NCBI RefSeq assembly: GCF_016827675.1
Contig: NZ_JAERJA010000002.1
Span: forward strand, 558,001 to 622,000
Reading direction: 5' to 3'
Source of the DNA: Nocardioides limicola
GTDB lineage: Bacteria > Actinomycetota > Actinomycetes > Propionibacteriales > Nocardioidaceae
DNA: 64,000 nt
The notes under the pieces are model-generated. The model was not told the origin of the DNA, did not search any database, and saw only the letters and a program-made list of their open reading frames with translations. Of this stretch, positions 25,340-32,137 are shown piece after piece. The position numbers and the translations under genes were made by a program. Positions within the stretch are counted from its first letter, which is position 1. The number at the start of each line of letters is the position of its first letter.

Positions 25340-26497
25340 TCAGTCGCGCTCGGTGGGGAGCAGCGAGGTCATCATCGACTCCAGTGCGAGCAGCACCGGC
25401 ACGTTGAACTCCATGATCTGTTCGCGGGCGCCGAGGATCGCCTCGATCCGGCGCAGGTTCAACTCCGGCGTCGTGGTGGCGGCGAGTTGGCGGACGTCGC
25501 CGGCGATGTCGGCGTTGACGAGGTCCCCGTGGGCGCCGGTGCCGATCGCGATGGCGTCCCGGTAGACCGACATCAGGTCGGTGAGTCCTCGGTCGACGAC
25601 GTCGCGCACCCGGCGAGTGGCACGTGTCTTCTGGGACTTCTGCAGCGCGGCGAGTGCCGGCGCGTACTCGCGGGGGCGCTTGCCCCGCTCGACCACCCCG
25701 TAGGCGGCGTCCAGGTCGGCCTTCTCGCGGGCGTCGAGGGCGGCGGTGATCGCCTCGGCCTCCTCCTTGGCTGCGTCCAGGAGGTTCTGTGCCGCGGTCA
25801 TCGCGGCGCCGAGATGGGTGAGTCTGGTCGGCAGGGTGACCACCTCACGGCGCCGGTTCCGGGTCGCCTCGTCGGTGGCCAGCGCCTTGGCCCGGCCGAT
25901 GTGACCCTGGCTGGCAGCGGCCGCGTACGCCGCGAGCGCGGGCGCCACGCCCTGGTGGCGGGCCAGGTGGTCGGCGACGTCAGCGGCCATCGGCGTGCTC
26001 AGGGTGACCAGCCGGCATCGGGATCGGATGGTCGGCAGGAGGTCCTCGACGGTGGGCGCGCAGAGCACCCACACGGTGGCCGGGGTGGGCTCCTCGATGG
26101 TCTTGAGCAGCGCGTTGTTGGCCTGGTCGGTGAGTCGGTCGGCGTCCTCGATGATCATCACCTGCCAGCGGCGACCGTTCGGGGCGAGCGCGGAGGAACG
26201 GACCAGGTCGCGCACCTCCTCGACCCCGAGCGACAGCTTCTCGGTGCGCACCCGGGTGACGTCGGCATGGGACCCGGCGAGCACCGTGTGGCAGTCGTGG
26301 CAGCGGTGCGGGCAGTCGGGCCCCTGCCCGGCCTGGTCGCATTGCAGGGCAGCGGCGAAGGCCATCGCGGCGTTGGAGCGGCCGGACCCGGGCGGGCCGG
26401 TGAACAGCCAGGCATGGGTCATCCCGCGGCCGGCGGCAGCGGCGGTGAGCGTGTCGATGACCGGGCGCTGTCCGACCAGGGTGTCCCAGATGCTCAT
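25340..26497 (-). CDS. holB: DNA polymerase III subunit delta'
   Basis: 385 residues. Clamp-loader AAA+ subunit: GPPGSGRSNAA replaces a canonical Walker A (delta' is usually ATPase-inactive), a four-cysteine zinc module is in the CPHRCHDCHTV segment, and the VMIIEDADRLTDQANNALLKTIEEP block is diagnostic. Its ATG overlaps the tmk stop (ATGA at 26494-26497), the usual tmk-holB arrangement. Confidence 0.94.
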   Translation of the reverse strand: MSIWDTLVGQRPVIDTLTAAAAGRGMTHAWLFTGPPGSGRSNAAMAFAAALQCDQAGQGPDCPHRCHDCHTVLAGSHADVTRVRTEKLSLGVEEVRDLVRSSALAPNGRRWQVMIIEDADRLTDQANNALLKTIEEPTPATVWVLCAPTVEDLLPTIRSRCRLVTLSTPMAADVADHLARHQGVAPALAAYAAAASQGHIGRAKALATDEATRNRRREVVTLPTRLTHLGAAMTAAQNLLDAAKEEAEAITAALDAREKADLDAAYGVVERGKRPREYAPALAALQKSQKTRATRRVRDVVDRGLTDLMSVYRDAIAIGTGAHGDLVNADIAGDVRQLAATTTPELNLRRIEAILGAREQIMEFNVPVLLALESMMTSLLPTERD

Positions 26498-27135
26498 CGT
26501 GCCTCCAGCAGGGCGGCGACCCGGTCCCGGACGGCCGAGGCGATCGCGTCGACATCGTCGCGACCGTCGAGGACCTGGTAGGCCTCCGGGTCCGCTTCGG
26601 CGAGCCTGAGGAACTCGGCGCGGGCGCGGCGATGGAACTCCACTCCGGCGCCCTCGATCCGGTCCCGACCGGTGAACCGGCCCATCGCGGCTTCGGGGTC
26701 GACGTCGAGCAGCACCGTCAAGTGCGGGCGCAGGCCGCCGGTGGCCCACCGGGCGACCTGCTCGACCTCGGCAGCGGCCAGCGTGCGACCGGCGCCCTGA
26801 TAGGCGATGGTGGAGTCGACGTACCGGTCGGTGATCACCACCTCCCCACGGGCCAGGGCGGGCAGGATCACGGTCTCCACATGCTCGGCCTTGTCCGCGG
26901 CATAGAGCAGCGTCTCGGTGCGACTGGCCAGCTCCCCGGTCTCGGGACTGAGCACGATCTCGCGCAGCTTGGCCCCGACCGCCGTGTCGCCGGGCTCGAA
27001 GGTGAGCAGCACGGTGCGGCCACGGTCGACGAGCCACGCCTGCAGCAGCCGCGCCTGAGTGGACTTGCCGGCGCCGTCGCCGCCCTCGAAGCAGACGAAG
27101 AGTCCGGGGGGCGGCGACGTGATTGCGGCGTTCAT
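26494..27135 (-). CDS. tmk: Thymidylate kinase
   Basis: 213 residues. Phosphorylates dTMP to dTDP. P-loop GGDGAGKST is near residues 18-26, TDRYVDSTIAYQG gives the DRY motif, and the LID region lies near GRFTGRDRIEG. Followed by holB with a 4-base overlap. An alternative start slightly downstream cannot be excluded, since the first 10 residues (MNAAITSPPP) are not conserved in type. Confidence 0.95.
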   Translation of the reverse strand: MNAAITSPPPGLFVCFEGGDGAGKSTQARLLQAWLVDRGRTVLLTFEPGDTAVGAKLREIVLSPETGELASRTETLLYAADKAEHVETVILPALARGEVVITDRYVDSTIAYQGAGRTLAAAEVEQVARWATGGLRPHLTVLLDVDPEAAMGRFTGRDRIEGAGVEFHRRARAEFLRLAEADPEAYQVLDGRDDVDAIASAVRDRVAALLEAR

Positions 27136-27225
27136 CGGAGGTCAGCCTATGCGCCGGCACCGACGGTGGGGCTACGGTGGCCGGGTGCGCCGCTCGGCGT
27201 ACGCCGCGACGAAGGAGCCCCGCCC

Positions 27226-27990
27226 GTGCCTGCAGCCCCCCACAGTCCACGGCTTGCGGTCCTGATCGACGCCGACAACGTGTCGCCGTCGAACTGTGAC
27301 GCCCTGCTCGCCGAGATCGCCAAGTACGGCGTGGCCTCGGTGAAGCGGGTGTACGGCGACTGGACGACGCCCCGCTTGAAGGGCTGGAAGGAGGCGGCGA
27401 ACGTGCATGCAATCGCGCCGATCCAGCAGTTCGGCTACACCACCGGCAAGAACGCCACCGACTCGGCGTTGATCATCGACGCGATGGACCTGCTCTATAC
27501 CGAGCGACTGCAGGGGTTCTGCCTGGTCTCGTCCGATTCGGACTTCACCCGGTTGGCGTCCCGGATCCGGGAGGCGGGCGTGGACGTGATCGGGTTCGGC
27601 GAGCGGAAGACCCCGCAGGCGTTCGTCGCCGCCTGTGACCGGTTCGTCTATCTCGACGTGCTCGGCGCTGACGCCGACGAGGAGGCGACCGACGCCGTAC
27701 AGCCCCGCAAGCGGCCCACCGCGAGCGAGTTGCGCCAGGACGCCAAACTGTTGAACCTGCTCCGTTCCGGGATCGCGGCGGCCTCCGATGACGAGGGCTG
27801 GGCCCAGTTGGGCACCGTCGGCTCACACATCGCCAAGCAGGCTCCCGACTTCGACTCCCGCAACTGGCGCTTCGTCAAACTGGTCGACCTGGTCACCGCG
27901 ATCGGCCTCTTCGAGGTGGAGCGGGAGACCGACGGCCAGGGCCGCACCACCTCGATCAAGGTCCGGGAGAAGAAGCGCCGCGGCCGCTGA
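27226..27990 (+). CDS. NYN-domain (PIN-like) ribonuclease with C-terminal LOTUS/OST-HTH domain
   Basis: 254 residues. The NYN domain (about 8-150) has acidic residues in VLIDADNVSPS, NATDSALIIDAMDLL and LVSSDSDFTRLASRIRE, the catalytic set of LabA-like PIN nucleases. The C-terminal part (about 165-250; LLNLLRSGIAAASDDEGWAQLGTVGSHI ... ) is an OST-HTH/LOTUS RNA-binding winged helix. GTG start at 27226 with GAAGGAG upstream. Probably an RNA-processing or RNA-decay enzyme; target unknown. Divergent from tmk-holB. Confidence 0.85.
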   Translation: MPAAPHSPRLAVLIDADNVSPSNCDALLAEIAKYGVASVKRVYGDWTTPRLKGWKEAANVHAIAPIQQFGYTTGKNATDSALIIDAMDLLYTERLQGFCLVSSDSDFTRLASRIREAGVDVIGFGERKTPQAFVAACDRFVYLDVLGADADEEATDAVQPRKRPTASELRQDAKLLNLLRSGIAAASDDEGWAQLGTVGSHIAKQAPDFDSRNWRFVKLVDLVTAIGLFEVERETDGQGRTTSIKVREKKRRGR

Positions 27991-28040
27991 CCTCGGTGCG
28001 GCGCCCGGTGTCCGGGTGTCGTCGGGAGTCGTCGGAACAC

Positions 28041-28114
28041 CCTGATGTCAGGGACTGTCGACTGTTGTCAGGGGTTGCAACCCCTGACAACAGTCAGAAC
28101 GCCCTGACATCAGG
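28041..28114. repeat. 74-nt nested palindrome
   Basis: An inner perfect palindrome of 2 x 18 bases (28060-28095, centred on TTGCAA) is flanked, after six mostly unpaired positions on each side, by 13-base perfect arms (28041-28053 and 28102-28114). CTTTTCC follows on the plus strand. TGTCAGGG or its complement occurs four times inside. It may be an unusually long terminator after the NYN gene, a cruciform element or clustered operators. It separates the NYN gene from the WXG-type cluster. Confidence 0.85.
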
Positions 28115-28167
28115 CTTTTCCGACCAGCCGAGGTTTGAGCGGGCATCGACGGGGTAGAACATCGGGC

Positions 28168-28473
28168 ATGGAGAGTCCTGAAGCGACGGTTGACCCGGTC
28201 AGTGGTCCTCCGGTCGTCTATCTGCCGGTGAGTGTCGATGAGCATGGCGAGGTCCGCGACGTGCGGATGGTGCTGTTGGACGACGGGAGGGTGGCGCTCC
28301 TCGGGTACAGCGCCCTGGATCGCTTCATCGACTGTTGTGGTGAAGATCAGCCGTGGGCTGTCTTCGAGACCGCCAAGCTGGGTGAGCTGCACGCCACCAA
28401 ACCGTTCGACCTGAAGCTGCTCGATGTCCCTTGGCCGGACGATCTGCGCCAGGCCATGCGGGAGGGGCAATGA
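28168..28473 (+). CDS. Small SAV_915/SseB-like protein, first gene of the WXG-type cluster
   Basis: 101 residues. The pattern VVYLPVSVDEHG ... VLLDDGRVALLGYSALDRF ... QPWAVF resembles the SAV_915 (SseB-N-like) family, small proteins often encoded with actinobacterial type VII-related cassettes; family assignment by eye. No signal peptide or membrane helix. Its TGA overlaps the next ATG by four bases. Confidence 0.65.
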   Translation: MESPEATVDPVSGPPVVYLPVSVDEHGEVRDVRMVLLDDGRVALLGYSALDRFIDCCGEDQPWAVFETAKLGELHATKPFDLKLLDVPWPDDLRQAMREGQ

Positions 28474-28757
28474 CGCTCCGTCTCGACGCTGACACTGCAG
28501 AAGCGATCACGACGCGCCACGACAGCGCCGTATCCGTGATCGATGACTCCGCCACCAACGCACCCCAGACGATCGACGGCGGAGAAGGGACACCCTTCCT
28601 GCTCGAGATCCTGGAGGCCGTCGGCCTGACTGCAGCAGAGATCGCGGCCATCAACCAGGCGGTGGCGATCCTTATCCGCGACACGGGGGATGACTTGGCC
28701 CAGACCGAGGACGCCTTGGTCGCCCGGTTCACGGAGCTGAACGAGGGGCTCCGATGA
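28470..28757 (+). CDS. Small acidic helical protein of the WXG-type cluster
   Basis: 95 residues, not recognised. Mostly helical, acidic, Thr/Ala-rich, no signal peptide. GGAGGGGC precedes the ATG, which overlaps the previous stop; its own stop overlaps the next ATG (28754-28757). Size and position fit a partner or chaperone for the WXG-like protein that follows; this is inference. Confidence 0.65.
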   Translation: MTLRLDADTAEAITTRHDSAVSVIDDSATNAPQTIDGGEGTPFLLEILEAVGLTAAEIAAINQAVAILIRDTGDDLAQTEDALVARFTELNEGLR

Positions 28758-29845
28758 TCGACACCGAGGTCGACGGCAGTCCGGCCTCGGTCAACGCCGC
28801 GGCCACCTGGCTTCGGAGCACGCTCAAGGCGAACGTCGACGAAGCAGCCGACCTTCAGGCCGGCGCCCGCGCTGCGGCGTCGGCTGGATGGGATGGCGCA
28901 GGGGCGCAGGCATACCGGGACTTCATGGCTCCTGTGGTGACCGCCTCTGACAATCACGTTCAGCGAATTGGCCGAGCCGCTACGGCCTTGGATGTCTATG
29001 CCTCCCGGCTCGGGCGCATGCAGACGGACATGGACGCCCTGCGGCAGCGGGCACAGGCGGGAGGGTTGATCCTCACGAGTACGACGATCGAGCCACCACC
29101 CCTGGTACCGGCAAGCGTGGTGATTCCGGGCTCCGCGGAGGATCTGGCGCGCCAGCAGGCGATCGCCAAGGTCACCCTGTTCAACGAGCTCGCAGAGGAG
29201 GCCGTCGCCCTCTGGGCGGGCTTCTACGAATGGATCGACGCCCAACTCGCGGTGGATCTGTCCGATGCGCGCGAGAAGGATCGCATCGACAAGATCCTCG
29301 CTGAGGTGGCCGGCGTCCTCCCCAACTTCGCTGCGGGAACGGGGGCCGGTCTCGCGGGGTTGGCGTTGACCCGGATGTCCGAGCGCTACCGCAACGAGGC
29401 TCGCGAGTTCCGGCGTCGGAGCCGGGTGTCCGGCAATCCGCAGGTGCGCGGGCAAGCGGATCGACCGTCCGGCAGAACGCGTCTCGACGACTGGGCCGGC
29501 AAGGCTCGCCGCTTCGGGAGGTGGGGCCGGATCCTCGGCGGACCGGTGGGGGTCGGCATCGAGATCGGGTTCGGGATTCACGAGGGCGCGACCACCGGCG
29601 ACTGGAAGCGAGCCGCCATCACCACGGGAGCGAGCCTCGCTGCCGCGGCAGGCATCACCGCATTGGTGGCGGCCGGGGTGGTGTCAGCGCCGGCGCTTGC
29701 GGTCGTGGTGGGTGGAGGCTTGGTGGTCGCCGGTGTGGGCTGGGGGGCTGGCAAGATCTACGACAACTGGGACGGCATCACTGACTGGGCCTCGAACACC
29801 TGGGGGTCGGCAAAGAGCGCCCTCGGCAAACTGAAACCCTGGTGA
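28754..29845 (+). CDS. WXG100-type N-terminal protein with hydrophobic C-terminal domain (candidate type VII-secreted toxin)
   Basis: 363 residues. The first about 110 residues form a helical hairpin with WDG at 46-48 (GWDGAGAQAYRDF), the WxG signature of WXG100/LXG-type substrates. A middle region (about 130-270) is helical with a basic linker. Residues about 286-333 are strongly hydrophobic, Gly/Ala/Val-rich, long enough to cross a membrane twice, followed by an aromatic tail (YDNWDGITDWASNTW). That end resembles pore-forming or membrane-depolarising toxin domains more than a nuclease. Upstream it is coupled to two small genes; three bases downstream begin two near-duplicate membrane proteins. 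No export ATPase (EccC) is in the window. Toxin function is inferred. Confidence 0.6.
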   Translation: MIDTEVDGSPASVNAAATWLRSTLKANVDEAADLQAGARAAASAGWDGAGAQAYRDFMAPVVTASDNHVQRIGRAATALDVYASRLGRMQTDMDALRQRAQAGGLILTSTTIEPPPLVPASVVIPGSAEDLARQQAIAKVTLFNELAEEAVALWAGFYEWIDAQLAVDLSDAREKDRIDKILAEVAGVLPNFAAGTGAGLAGLALTRMSERYRNEAREFRRRSRVSGNPQVRGQADRPSGRTRLDDWAGKARRFGRWGRILGGPVGVGIEIGFGIHEGATTGDWKRAAITTGASLAAAAGITALVAAGVVSAPALAVVVGGGLVVAGVGWGAGKIYDNWDGITDWASNTWGSAKSALGKLKPW

Positions 29846-29848
29846 CCC

Positions 29849-30499
29849 ATGAGACTCATCCCGTGGTGGTACGTCTGCCTGACCTTCACGTTCCTGATTC
29901 CAGCCAGTGTCGGCTTCACCGTCGGCGCTGTGAGCGCCGACGGTTTCGTGAGATTGCCGTTGGCCCTCAGCGGGCTTGCCTTCACATCCTTGTCCGTTGC
30001 AGCGTTCATCGCGTTGGTCCTCCCCAAGCGTCGGCGAACGCCCGCCCCCGACCTTGACCGCTCAGTCACCATCAAGGCTCCCGCCGCCCTGGTCACTTGC
30101 ACGGTTCTGGGTCTCGCGGCGATGACCTTGGCAGGAGTGCTCTGGGGGACGGCGCTCGCCCTGCAGCCCGCGGTCCTGGACTCTCCTCGGCTGATGTTCT
30201 TCGCGGTCCTGATCGGCGTGGCCGCTTTGGCGTCGCTCCCCGAATGGTGGCGTCTGTGCACCGGGCGCCTGCACCGATGGCAGGTCATCCTCGGGCCCGA
30301 CGACTTCACCTACCGCGGCTACAAACACGACGTCACGATCCCCTGGGAGCGGATCCGAGGCGCCGTCACCCAGAAACGCAAGCCCGCCGGCGTACGCGTG
30401 GAACGCAAAGGCACCAAACCCGGAGTCGTCATCCCCATCACCGCCTTCCGGATCCCCGCCGGACAGTTCATCGACGAGATCAACAAGCGCAGACGATGA
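29849..30499 (+). CDS. Four-helix membrane protein with soluble C-terminal domain, copy 1 (candidate immunity protein)
   Basis: 216 residues. Hydrophobic segments lie near 7-28, 36-57, 78-102 and 112-130; the remaining about 85 residues (from RWQVILGPDDFTYRGY) form a soluble, PH-domain-like beta-rich part. It begins three bases after the WXG-like gene. The C-terminal half is almost identical at DNA level to copy 2, while the N-terminal half has diverged. Function unknown; immunity to the preceding protein is a guess from order and membrane topology. Confidence 0.65.
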   Translation: MRLIPWWYVCLTFTFLIPASVGFTVGAVSADGFVRLPLALSGLAFTSLSVAAFIALVLPKRRRTPAPDLDRSVTIKAPAALVTCTVLGLAAMTLAGVLWGTALALQPAVLDSPRLMFFAVLIGVAALASLPEWWRLCTGRLHRWQVILGPDDFTYRGYKHDVTIPWERIRGAVTQKRKPAGVRVERKGTKPGVVIPITAFRIPAGQFIDEINKRRR

Positions 30500-30510
30500 A
30501 GGAAACAACA

Positions 30511-31170
30511 ATGCCCGCCACGCGCCTCATCTCTCCCGCGCACACCACGCTCTCTCTGGCGTTCCTTGTCGCCGTCGGCGCGAGCTGCCTCCTCATGGCC
30601 GCCTTCGCTGACGGATTCGTTCGGCTGCCCTTGGGACTGGGCGGCGTCGCTTTTCTGTCCGCAGCAGTGGCCGCCGTGATCGCCTTGGCGCTGCCGAAAC
30701 GTCGACGAGACCTCAAGCAATCTCCCGACGGCACCATCGTGATCACCTCGCCGCTGCCCCTGGTCACTACCACCATCCTGGCCGGCGCCGCGCTCGCCGC
30801 AGGCGGGCTGCTGTGGGGTGCCACTCTGTTCATCCAACCCTCCGTCCTGGACTCTCCTCGGCTGATGTTCTTCGCGGTCCTGATCGGCGTGGCCGCTTTG
30901 GCGTCGCTCCCTGAATGGTGGCGTCTGTGCACGGGCCGCCTGCACCGATGGCAGGTCATCCTCGGGCCCGACGACTTCACCTACCGCGGATACAAGGACG
31001 ACGTCACGATCCCCTGGGAGCGGATCCGAGGCGCCGTCACCCAGAAACGCATGCCCGCCGGCGTACGCGTCGAACGCAAGGGCACCAAACCCGGAGTCGT
31101 CATCCCCATCACCGCCTTCCGCATCCCCGCCGAACAGTTCATCGACGAGATCAACAAGCGGCTGCGCTGA
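30511..31170 (+). CDS. Four-helix membrane protein with soluble C-terminal domain, copy 2
   Basis: 219 residues with the same topology as copy 1. From about base 30846 to the stop it matches 30175-30495 except for a handful of changes, including a run of over 60 identical bases, which suggests recent duplication or gene conversion. The ATG at 30511 is preferred because GAAGGAAACAACA precedes it; an in-frame ATG at 30496 overlapping the copy 1 stop is possible. Confidence 0.65.
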   Translation: MPATRLISPAHTTLSLAFLVAVGASCLLMAAFADGFVRLPLGLGGVAFLSAAVAAVIALALPKRRRDLKQSPDGTIVITSPLPLVTTTILAGAALAAGGLLWGATLFIQPSVLDSPRLMFFAVLIGVAALASLPEWWRLCTGRLHRWQVILGPDDFTYRGYKDDVTIPWERIRGAVTQKRMPAGVRVERKGTKPGVVIPITAFRIPAEQFIDEINKRLR

Positions 31171-31198
31171 GCCCCACGCACCGAGCAGACGCAGCACC

Positions 31199-31954
31199 TC
31201 AGTCGCGGGTCGCCACCACGAAGATGCGGCGGAACGGCAGCACCACGCGACCCTCGGGGTCGGGTGGGTACGCCGCGGCCAGACGCCGCTTGAACTCCTT
31301 CACGAACTCCGCCCGCAGGTCCGGTGGCAGGGCCGCCAAGGTGGGCCGGGCGCCGGTGCCCGAGACCCACTCGAACACCGGGTCCGTCCCGGTGAGCACG
31401 TGCAGATAGGTGGTCTCCCAGGCATCGACCCGGGCGCCCGCCGCGGTCAAGATCTCCAGGTAGGTGGACGGGTCGTGGCTGGCAGGCACGGCCACGCCCG
31501 CCGTGTGAGGCGCGTACGCCGGTTCGGCAGCCAGGTCGCGGCGGATCGTATGGCTGGGCTCGTCGAAGTTGCCGGGCACGCTGAACGCCAAGCACTGCGT
31601 TCGCGTCCACAGGTGGGGCAGCAACTCCAGGTGACCCGGCACCCATTGCAGGCTGGCGTTGGCGATCAGCACGTCCGCGGTGCCGGACCAAGCGGCCAGG
31701 TCACCGACCTCGAAGCCGATGCCGGGCTGGTCCCGTCGGGCCCGGTCGATCATCTCCGGACTGGAGTCGATCCCTCGCACTTGCGCGTCTGGCCAGCGCC
31801 GCAGCAGCAGTGCGGTGAGGTTGCCGGCGCCACAACCCAGGTCGACCACGGTGCCCGGCGCGGCCGCCGGGATCCGGGCGAGCAGTTCGACGAACGGGCG
31901 GCCCCGCTCATCGGCGTACCTCAGATAGCGCTCCGGATCCCAGGCCACTCTCAC
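31199..31954 (-). CDS. tam: Trans-aconitate 2-methyltransferase
   Basis: 251 residues. SAM-dependent methylation of trans-aconitate, a spontaneous by-product that inhibits aconitase. Landmarks are the N-terminal WDPERYLRYADERGRPF, motif I VVDLGCGAGNLT, and ANASLQWVPGH typical of Tam. GTG start with AGGAG upstream. An 18-bp perfect dyad sits 15 bases before the start. Confidence 0.9.
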   Translation of the reverse strand: MRVAWDPERYLRYADERGRPFVELLARIPAAAPGTVVDLGCGAGNLTALLLRRWPDAQVRGIDSSPEMIDRARRDQPGIGFEVGDLAAWSGTADVLIANASLQWVPGHLELLPHLWTRTQCLAFSVPGNFDEPSHTIRRDLAAEPAYAPHTAGVAVPASHDPSTYLEILTAAGARVDAWETTYLHVLTGTDPVFEWVSGTGARPTLAALPPDLRAEFVKEFKRRLAAAYPPDPEGRVVLPFRRIFVVATRD

Positions 31955-31969
31955 TCACTCCTCACTGGA

Positions 31970-31987
31970 TATCTTGATGTCAAGATA
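31970..31987. promoter_or_regulatory. 18-bp dyad upstream of tam
   Basis: TATCTTGA-TG-TCAAGATA: eight-base perfect arms, 15 bases before the tam GTG, in the promoter region. The form suits a homodimeric repressor such as a MarR-type protein; no regulator gene is adjacent. Confidence 0.6.
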
Positions 31988-32018
31988 CATGGGGCGGGTG
32001 GGGGGCTCAAGGGGCCAA

Positions 32019-32127
32019 GGTGGTCTCGATACGTCCGCTCGTTCCTCGCGGACACTCGACCACCGACCCAAGGTCAAGGGCAGGGCGGGGTCTGGATACG
32101 TCCGCTCGTTCCTCGCGGACACTCGAC
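32019..32127. repeat. Two REP-like hairpin elements between tam and topA
   Basis: The same 32 bases occur at 32029-32060 and 32096-32127. In the first copy the flanks add GGTGGTCTCGA at the left and TCGACCACCG at the right, so the whole (32019-32065) folds as a hairpin with GTCCGC/GCGGAC inside. Similar elements opening GGTCTCGATACG and closing CTCGACCACC are familiar intergenic repeats in actinobacteria. The second copy lacks the outer arms. Confidence 0.75.
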
Positions 32128-32137
32128 TCCCGAAGGC

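Noticed and set aside
28470-28757. Second WXG100 (EsxA/B-type) protein
   Set aside because: Length fits, but there is no WxG motif and no clear helical hairpin pattern; kept as unknown partner.
31970-31987. KstR2 operator
   Set aside because: The dyad has CTTGA/TCAAG arms, opposite to the CAAG-nn-CTTG order of KstR2 sites.
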